Source: Ascaris suum | Lineage: Eukaryota > Nematoda > Chromadorea > Rhabditida > Ascarididae | Direction of reading: 5' to 3' | DNA: 64,000 nucleotides | NCBI GenBank assembly: GCA_013433145.1 | Contig: CM024173.1 | Coordinates: 2,699,101 to 2,763,100 of the forward strand | Shown: in pieces, positions 61,990-64,000 of the stretch | Layout of the letters: every line of letters begins with the position of its first letter | How positions within the stretch are numbered: the first letter of the stretch is position 1 | Position numbers and translations under genes: made by a program | Notes under the pieces: generated by a model | What the model was told of the DNA's origin: nothing | Seen by the model: the letters and a program-made list of their open reading frames with translations, nothing else | Database searches by the model: none

Positions 61990-64000
61990 ACTTTACAGTT
62001 GTACGTCGCCGAATTATACGTGTTTTTATGGAAAAGATCTCATTCGGTGCATTGGTACAGACAGTTAACAGGAAGGCTGTCATGATATTCGTCTGTCGCT
62101 AACGGGCATCGAAGCATTACAATTACAATCGAACAATGCGATCAGTGAATGATCAACGACTGAATGCAACTTTTCTTCCAAATAAAAAACTTTTAGATGG
62201 CTAAACAATCGTATCGTAGTATTACATTCACCTTGATCTATTACTACTATAAAATGTTTTTAAGCAATAAATTTGCTGCAATATTCTAAAATAAAACAAT
62301 ACAATGCATTGCACTAATTTTAGATAAGAGATAGACATACAAAGACATACTACTTCAATTCTACTTTACAGTCTACAATAAGTTTCTTCTTTATGAAGTT
62401 ATTTTTGCCTATGGACAAACCGCTTATCATAATGCTCCATTTAGAAAAAAACAAACAAATTGAAAGAAATTGAATGGCAAAAAACGATCAAAATAGCCGC
62501 CTCTTGTGGCCCTTTTTCCCACCCGCAGATGTTGATTGACCTATTGAAAAATTCGTTTGCTGATTTGAAAAAAAAAAAAAGTTGTATGAACTCACTGAAG
62601 AGATGATTGCGTGGATGAGGCATTGCTAAGCAATTTAGCCCTCTCTTGTCGATATGCTGCCCAACTTGGCGAATTTTGTGCAAAATCGTCGAATCTTGGC
62701 CAATATCTTGGTCTTACATATTCCTATAGAGGCTCATTTGATTTTCAACTGAGAGAATACTTACTATAAATATCGAAACAAAGAATTAACACTGTTTTAA
62801 AGTAATGGAATTCGATTGAAGAGTCATAAATACTCAAAGTATTCTTTATAATATTATAAGAGAATATAAAAGAATATATATTTTTTACGACTATCAGCAT
62901 TAATTTCTTCTCCTCCCATAATACTAGCGAAACCCTTCGTTTATTATATATGCTTGAAATATTAGATATTTATTCAATTTTGCTTATTACGTTGCCTTCC
63001 TCGGTTTCATTTTTTCTTCCACGTCGTTTTTTATGTTATTGTTTTTATGTTTTCTATTTTTTTAAAAATGTTTTTATGTTTGTTTTGCTTAAATTTTCTA
63101 AGTTTATTCAACGAAAACCGACGTTACATGAAGTATTCTAAATGCTTGAAATTCATATAAAAATATATGCGCATTATGCTTACTTATTTGTTTTTTCCAC
63201 GTTGTTTATGTTTTTATGCTATGTTTATTGCCAATTTTTTTTTCGACGTTACATGAAATGAATTTTTAGTAGTATCACGTTACAGCACAATATTAATTAT
63301 TTATATGGCAATTTAGGTTTTGTTAGCTTCAAGTTGTTACAAAGCTAAATGTGATCAATACTGCGATCCATCGTTCACTAAGGATTCCTGAATGTAAAAG
63401 GGAGAGGAAACGATTATTTGCTCGAATTATCCAATAAAGTGGATGATGAAGAGTGGAAAACGTTGGCAGAAATTCAAATTGCAAAAAAAAGGAAGAAATT
63501 TTGTTAAAAGAGGAAAATTCAAGCTATTCCACTTTTCTTTCTCCAAAGAAAAGAAAGATATTTAAGTGATCAGCAGTGAGTTCGAAAATTTTCTTTTATT
63601 GACAGCCTCTCTTCATTGACTTCTCGGAATACGTGACAGCCGTCATCGAAATTATTGACATTAATCGGGTGGAGAAAAGTTGTAACTTTTAAATCACGAG
63701 AAAAAAAATCATAAGTATTTAAGCATTTGCTAATATATGAGCGTATATAAAATTGAGAATATTCATGAATTTTTGCATGGAAAATATGAGATCAACTAAT
63801 ATAGAAAAAAAAAACGAACGTTCTTTCAGATAAATCCGATTTAAAACAAAAGAAAAAAAATTTAACCATTGGAAAATTTATTTCCTCTGATGAAATCTTT
63901 TTTTTTAATTTCAAAGTTATGCAAAGATTCTATTGTTAAACGTTTTGTTGGAATTAAAAGAAAAACATTTTGAAAACGTAATATTTCCGATGAAAAAAAA
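61990..64000. other. Intergenic, AT-rich with a decayed duplication
   Basis: No gene seen. At 63019-63132 and 63197-63257 two related stretches share ccacgt(c/t)gtt and cgacgttacatgaa with T-rich sequence between, a decayed duplication. The end of the window is poly-A/T rich. Confidence 0.5.

Overview
The window is nuclear DNA of a nematode, AT-rich (roughly 65% by eye) with introns of several hundred bases to 6 kb. The dominant content is the 5' third of one giant minus-strand gene, the orthologue of Caenorhabditis elegans unc-22 (twitchin), a giant Ig/Fn3 kinase of the muscle A-band. Long introns, AT-rich spacers and close similarity to C. elegans UNC-22 suggest a parasitic nematode (clade III, ascarid or spirurid, is my guess), but nothing here fixes the species.

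Layout, in transcription order (right to left): 64000-51270 is intergenic with no gene I can name. It holds a diverged 27-bp minisatellite (58.08-58.56 kb), a cluster of poly-C, AT, CT and GT tracts (53.7-56.4 kb), a short WD-repeat-like ORF (61.8-62.0 kb) and an interleaved inverted-repeat structure (51.9 kb). A GC-richer promoter and 5' UTR lie at 51.2-50.9 kb, with a MEF2/TATA-like element. I could join 44 coding exons from the ATG at 50903 to 262. Every junction keeps phase, giving about 2,635 codons without a stop. The gene continues past coordinate 1; the rest of the Ig/Fn3 array and the kinase are outside the window.

Protein architecture seen: Ig1-Ig2 (residues 3-210), a basic linker with KSREGTP repeats, Ig3 (about 450-540), a long charged Lys/Glu/Ser linker with an Ala-Glu-Lys coiled-coil segment (about 541-920), Ig4 to Ig9 (about 920-1540), then the regular twitchin super-repeat Fn3-Fn3-Ig: Fn1 Fn2 Ig10 Fn3 Fn4 Ig11 Fn5 Fn6 Ig12 Fn7 Fn8.

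Points worth a second look: two GC-AG introns that the reading frame requires; a 131-codon Ser/Arg-rich open exon inside the 6.1-kb intron 10 that starts with ATG and ends in exactly the phase needed to splice into exon 11 (a candidate alternative first exon); a 33-nt microexon with strong splice sites but an in-frame stop in the main frame (a candidate poison exon); and a tandem E-box repeat in intron 1. No tRNA, rRNA, CRISPR or intact transposon was recognised.
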